A stretch of 64,000 bases of DNA, from positions 186,001 through 250,000 of the forward strand of contig CBDBLZ010000021.1 of assembly GCA_965207385.1 (NCBI GenBank), written 5' to 3'. The stretch is from CAZXEU01 sp965207385 (GTDB lineage Bacteria; Bacteroidota; Rhodothermia; Rhodothermales; Bin80). Within the stretch, counting starts at the first letter, position 1. Each line of letters opens with the position of its first letter. The position numbers were made by a program, and so were the translations under genes. The notes beneath the pieces were generated by a model. That model searched no databases and had not been told where the DNA came from. It saw nothing but the letters and a program-made list of their open reading frames with translations. Shown piece after piece: positions 61,426 to 64,000 of the stretch.

Positions 61426-63030
61426 TCAAGGGAATACCTGATCATAGTGGTCGTTGTACCACTGCAGTTCAAGCCGCTCCCGCGCTTCCAGGCCGGTCTG
61501 GCGGTTCAGTACCTGGTAACGGTACTGACGGAAAAGACGCAGGTCATCCTGCATACTGCGGCTGGCTTCCTGCCAGTGCTCACTCCCGTGCCATGCTTTT
61601 GGATCTGGGTAATCCGGATGGGAGAATCCAGTTGGCCTGACGCCGGACCCGCGCACGCCGTAATCGCCCAGCTCCGCCCTGGCCAGGTCAGCCAGCGCCT
61701 CCAGGCGCGCAACTACTTCAGGATGCTGCGCTGCCAGGTCACGCTGCTCTCCAATATCCTCCCGCAGGTTGTAGAGCTGCGGCGAATCGATCAGGGACGT
61801 ATTCACGGCAAGCCAGCCGGCGCACTCGCCGTAGATGCCCTCACGCGGCTCGGGCCGTGCGAGATGCAGCTTCCACGGGCCAGCCCTCACGGCCTGAAGC
61901 CATGTACCCGCGTAGTAATAGTAAACGTCGTGTGGGCTGGCGCCATCGGCGCTGCCCGTAATCAGCGGCCACAGATTCTGGCCATCGATAGTCCGATCCT
62001 GCGGCACCTGGGCATCGGCCAGGTGCGCCACCGTAGGCAGGATGTCCATGATGGTCGCCAGTTCCGTGCAGACGGTACCAGCTGGAATACGCCCGGGCCA
62101 CCTCATTACGCACGGCACCCTTACGCCTCCTTCCCACGTGGTGAGCTTGGCCCCGCGCAGCGGGGCGGCAGAGCCCGACTGATCATCAAATCCCAGCCAA
62201 GGCCCGTTGTCAGACGTGAAGATGACGAGCGTGCGGTCCTCCAATCCGAGGTCTCGCAGGCAGTCCAGAATCAGTCCGGTGCACCAGTCGATTTCCTCGA
62301 TGGAATCCCCGTACAGACCCGCCGCCGAAGTGCCCGAAAATTCCTTTCCAGGATAGATCGGCACGTGCGGCATGGGGTGCGCCAGGTACAGGAAGAACGG
62401 CCGCTGCTGGCTGCGCTCGATAAAGCGAATGGACTCTTCGGTGTAGTCCTGGGTAAAGCGAAAGAAATCCGGCCTCTCCGTCAGCTTCCTATCATTGTAG
62501 AAAAGCGGAACCGCGAAGTTTTCAAAAGGCTGCGTGCCCGTAACCATGCGAGTCCCGTAGAAGAAGTCGAAACCCTGCCTGTTGGGCGCAAAGACATCGT
62601 CCTGACCCAGATGCCATTTGCCAATACAGGCTGTAGCGTAGCCCTCCCGCTTTAGCATGTCGGCTATTGTCACCTCATCGGGGCTCATGCCGAAGGGAGC
62701 GCCGTATAGATGCACATCGGGCACTCCGGCCCTTACCGGATAGCTACCGGTCAGAAGAGCGGCCCGCGAAGGCGAGCATATCGGGCTGACGTAAAAGTCG
62801 GTAAACCGGATGCCCTCCGACGCCATTTGATCTATTCGCGGCGTGCGGATGTTTGGTGATCCGTATACACCCAGGTCGTTGTAGCCCTGGTCATCCGTGA
62901 AGATGACCACGAAGTTGGGCGGCTCTCCGGAAGCTGGCCGGCAAGCCTTTAGCAAACCGGCCAGCGCCAGTGAGGCACTTCCGGCAACAGCGGTGCGAAG
63001 AAACTCGCGCCGGCTCGTTATAGTGGGCAT
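61426..63030 (-). CDS. Sulfatase (S1 family), exported
   Basis: This 534-residue sulfatase starts at ATG 63030 (a GTG at 63036 in the same frame overlaps the previous stop). A twin-arginine-type signal (SRREFLRTAVAGSASLALAG) ends in a Cys that may be lipidated (Cys30). Metal motif: FVVIFTDDQGYNDLGVYG. Formylglycine motif: CSPSRAALLTG (Cys85). The downstream GKWHLGQDD, LAHPMPHVPIYPG and TSDNGPWLGFDDQ are typical of S1 enzymes acting on sulfated polysaccharides. The substrate position and subfamily cannot be set by eye. A GAAGT-GAAT-ACTTC inverted repeat sits between it and the ankyrin gene. Confidence 0.93.
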   Translation of the reverse strand: MPTITSRREFLRTAVAGSASLALAGLLKACRPASGEPPNFVVIFTDDQGYNDLGVYGSPNIRTPRIDQMASEGIRFTDFYVSPICSPSRAALLTGSYPVRAGVPDVHLYGAPFGMSPDEVTIADMLKREGYATACIGKWHLGQDDVFAPNRQGFDFFYGTRMVTGTQPFENFAVPLFYNDRKLTERPDFFRFTQDYTEESIRFIERSQQRPFFLYLAHPMPHVPIYPGKEFSGTSAAGLYGDSIEEIDWCTGLILDCLRDLGLEDRTLVIFTSDNGPWLGFDDQSGSAAPLRGAKLTTWEGGVRVPCVMRWPGRIPAGTVCTELATIMDILPTVAHLADAQVPQDRTIDGQNLWPLITGSADGASPHDVYYYYAGTWLQAVRAGPWKLHLARPEPREGIYGECAGWLAVNTSLIDSPQLYNLREDIGEQRDLAAQHPEVVARLEALADLARAELGDYGVRGSGVRPTGFSHPDYPDPKAWHGSEHWQEASRSMQDDLRLFRQYRYQVLNRQTGLEARERLELQWYNDHYDQVFP

Positions 63031-63032
63031 TC

Positions 63033-64000
63033 TCACTTCTCGGCTCGGATTAGTCGGTGGTCGGTCCGCCCGATACGGTGGGTCGCTTCGGAGGACCAGG
63101 CAGCAGTGCCCAAAGGACGCGTATTTCGCCCGCGCGTGCCGGTGGCCGCATCGCCAAACACTTCCCGTGCCCGCTGCGCTTCGGACTTGAGCTTGCCCAC
63201 GAGATCCGGGTTCTGAGCGGCCACATCCTGCCTCTCGCCTGGATCCTCATCCAGGTTGTAGAGCCGCGCGGGAGAAAACGGCTCCCGGTGGGCTTCCTTG
63301 ACCACAAGCTTCCAGTGGCCAGAACGGACGGCGTGCAATTCGTCCATCCACAAGTAAAGGAATACGTCGTATGGCGTGCGCGCCGTCGCCGGATAGGACA
63401 TCAACGGCCAGATGTCCTTTCCGTCTGGAGGGTGCTCGCGCGGCAGGGTGGCTCCTGCCAACCCGGCCATTGTCGGCAACAGGTCCATGGAAGTGGCCAA
63501 CGCGTCGCAGCGGCTGCCAGCGGGTATGCGCCCCGTCCACCGCATCAGGCACGGCACGCGCATACCTCCTTCCCACGTATTGCCCTTCCCTGCGCGTAGC
63601 ACGCCGTTGCTGCCTCTGCCCTCGGTTGCCGCATTGCCGTGATCAGACGTGAATAAGATAAGTGTACTTCGATCAAGACCGGACGCCGAGAATGCGTCCA
63701 GCAGCAGCCCCGTGCAGTGATCAATGAGTTCTACGCAAGCGCCGTATGCGCCATTGCGGCTTCGGGCAAGAAACGATGGGGGAACCAGATGCGGACCATG
63801 CGGCAGCGTATGAGCGAAGTAGAGAAAGAACGGGCTCTCGCGGTGCGCACGCACGAAGTCTATGGATTCAGTCGTAAATCGCTGCGTCAACAAGCTGCGA
63901 TCAGGATTCAACTCGACTACAGTCTCGTCCTGGTAAAGCGGCAGAGGAGGAAAGTTGAACCGCGCGCTGTTAGGGTGGTCCGGCGCGATGTCGTGGCTGT
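63033..64000 (-). CDS. Sulfatase, C-terminal part (cut by window edge)
   Basis: The frame is open to the right edge, so the gene continues beyond the window and the FGly motif is not visible. The 322 visible residues include YFAHTLPHGPHLVPP (substrate-binding His), TSDHGNAATEGRGSNGVLRAGK and the conserved RVPCLMRWTGRIPAG, all typical of S1 sulfatases. The C-terminus carries the PARLYNLDEDPGERQDVAAQNP region of the second subdomain. Its stop lies against the next sulfatase's start (GTGA overlap if the GTG is used). It is the third sulfatase in the run. Confidence 0.9.
   Translation of the reverse strand, partial: SHDIAPDHPNSARFNFPPLPLYQDETVVELNPDRSLLTQRFTTESIDFVRAHRESPFFLYFAHTLPHGPHLVPPSFLARSRNGAYGACVELIDHCTGLLLDAFSASGLDRSTLILFTSDHGNAATEGRGSNGVLRAGKGNTWEGGMRVPCLMRWTGRIPAGSRCDALATSMDLLPTMAGLAGATLPREHPPDGKDIWPLMSYPATARTPYDVFLYLWMDELHAVRSGHWKLVVKEAHREPFSPARLYNLDEDPGERQDVAAQNPDLVGKLKSEAQRAREVFGDAATGTRGRNTRPLGTAAWSSEATHRIGRTDHRLIRAEK

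Overview
The window looks like chromosomal DNA of a GC-rich member of the Bacteroidota/Rhodothermota side of the FCB group. The main signs are a SusC/SusD pair, a GWxTD-like TPR protein, FucP, and several Bacteroidota-type small proteins (SxtJ-like, HsdR_N-only and TMEM220-like). No ribosomal operon or other decisive marker is present, so the placement is inference. Genes are tightly packed, with many 4-14 bp overlaps.

1-13.4 kb is housekeeping. It holds the end of dnaE, a thioredoxin-type arsenate reductase, a class I glutamine amidotransferase and an SxtJ-like membrane protein. Opposite them lie dnaG-ppk1. Then come polyphosphate glucokinase-dapD, deoC with a SPOR lipoprotein, a BtuF/BtuC-type importer, a polyprenyl diphosphate synthase and an RNase Z-like hydrolase. 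13.4-18.5 kb is a visibly AT-richer defence islet: darT-darG (DNA ADP-ribosylation toxin-antitoxin), a heavily deleted hsdR fossil with an internal tandem duplication, and a single-chain DUF262/DUF1524 (GmrSD-like) restriction enzyme.

18.5-38.3 kb returns to ordinary genes. These are a GWxTD-like protein, a fadN-fadA-fadE beta-oxidation operon with two small stress/membrane genes at its end, a GAGN-repeat beta-helix-like protein, two OsmC proteins, a secreted GH13 amylase, a cupin, a YtcJ-type amidohydrolase, a PlsC-type acyltransferase, a CysQ-type phosphatase, tRNA-Pro(CGG) and a methyltransferase.

38.3-64 kb is a glycan-utilisation region. One block encodes L-fucose/L-rhamnose catabolism: a fused aldolase/dehydrogenase, FucP, an L-fucose-isomerase-like protein and two class II aldolases, controlled by a divergent LacI regulator. 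The other block encodes SusC, SusD, a GH116 lipoprotein, a DUF6786-like lipoprotein, a large secreted hydrolase of unassigned family, an ankyrin protein and three sulfatases (the last cut by the window edge). Two nearly identical 14-bp LacI-type palindromes, one before the isomerase gene and one before susC, tie the blocks together. The simplest reading is a polysaccharide-utilisation locus for a sulfated, deoxyhexose-containing (fucan- or rhamnan/ulvan-like) glycan. No kinase for ketose phosphorylation is present in the window.
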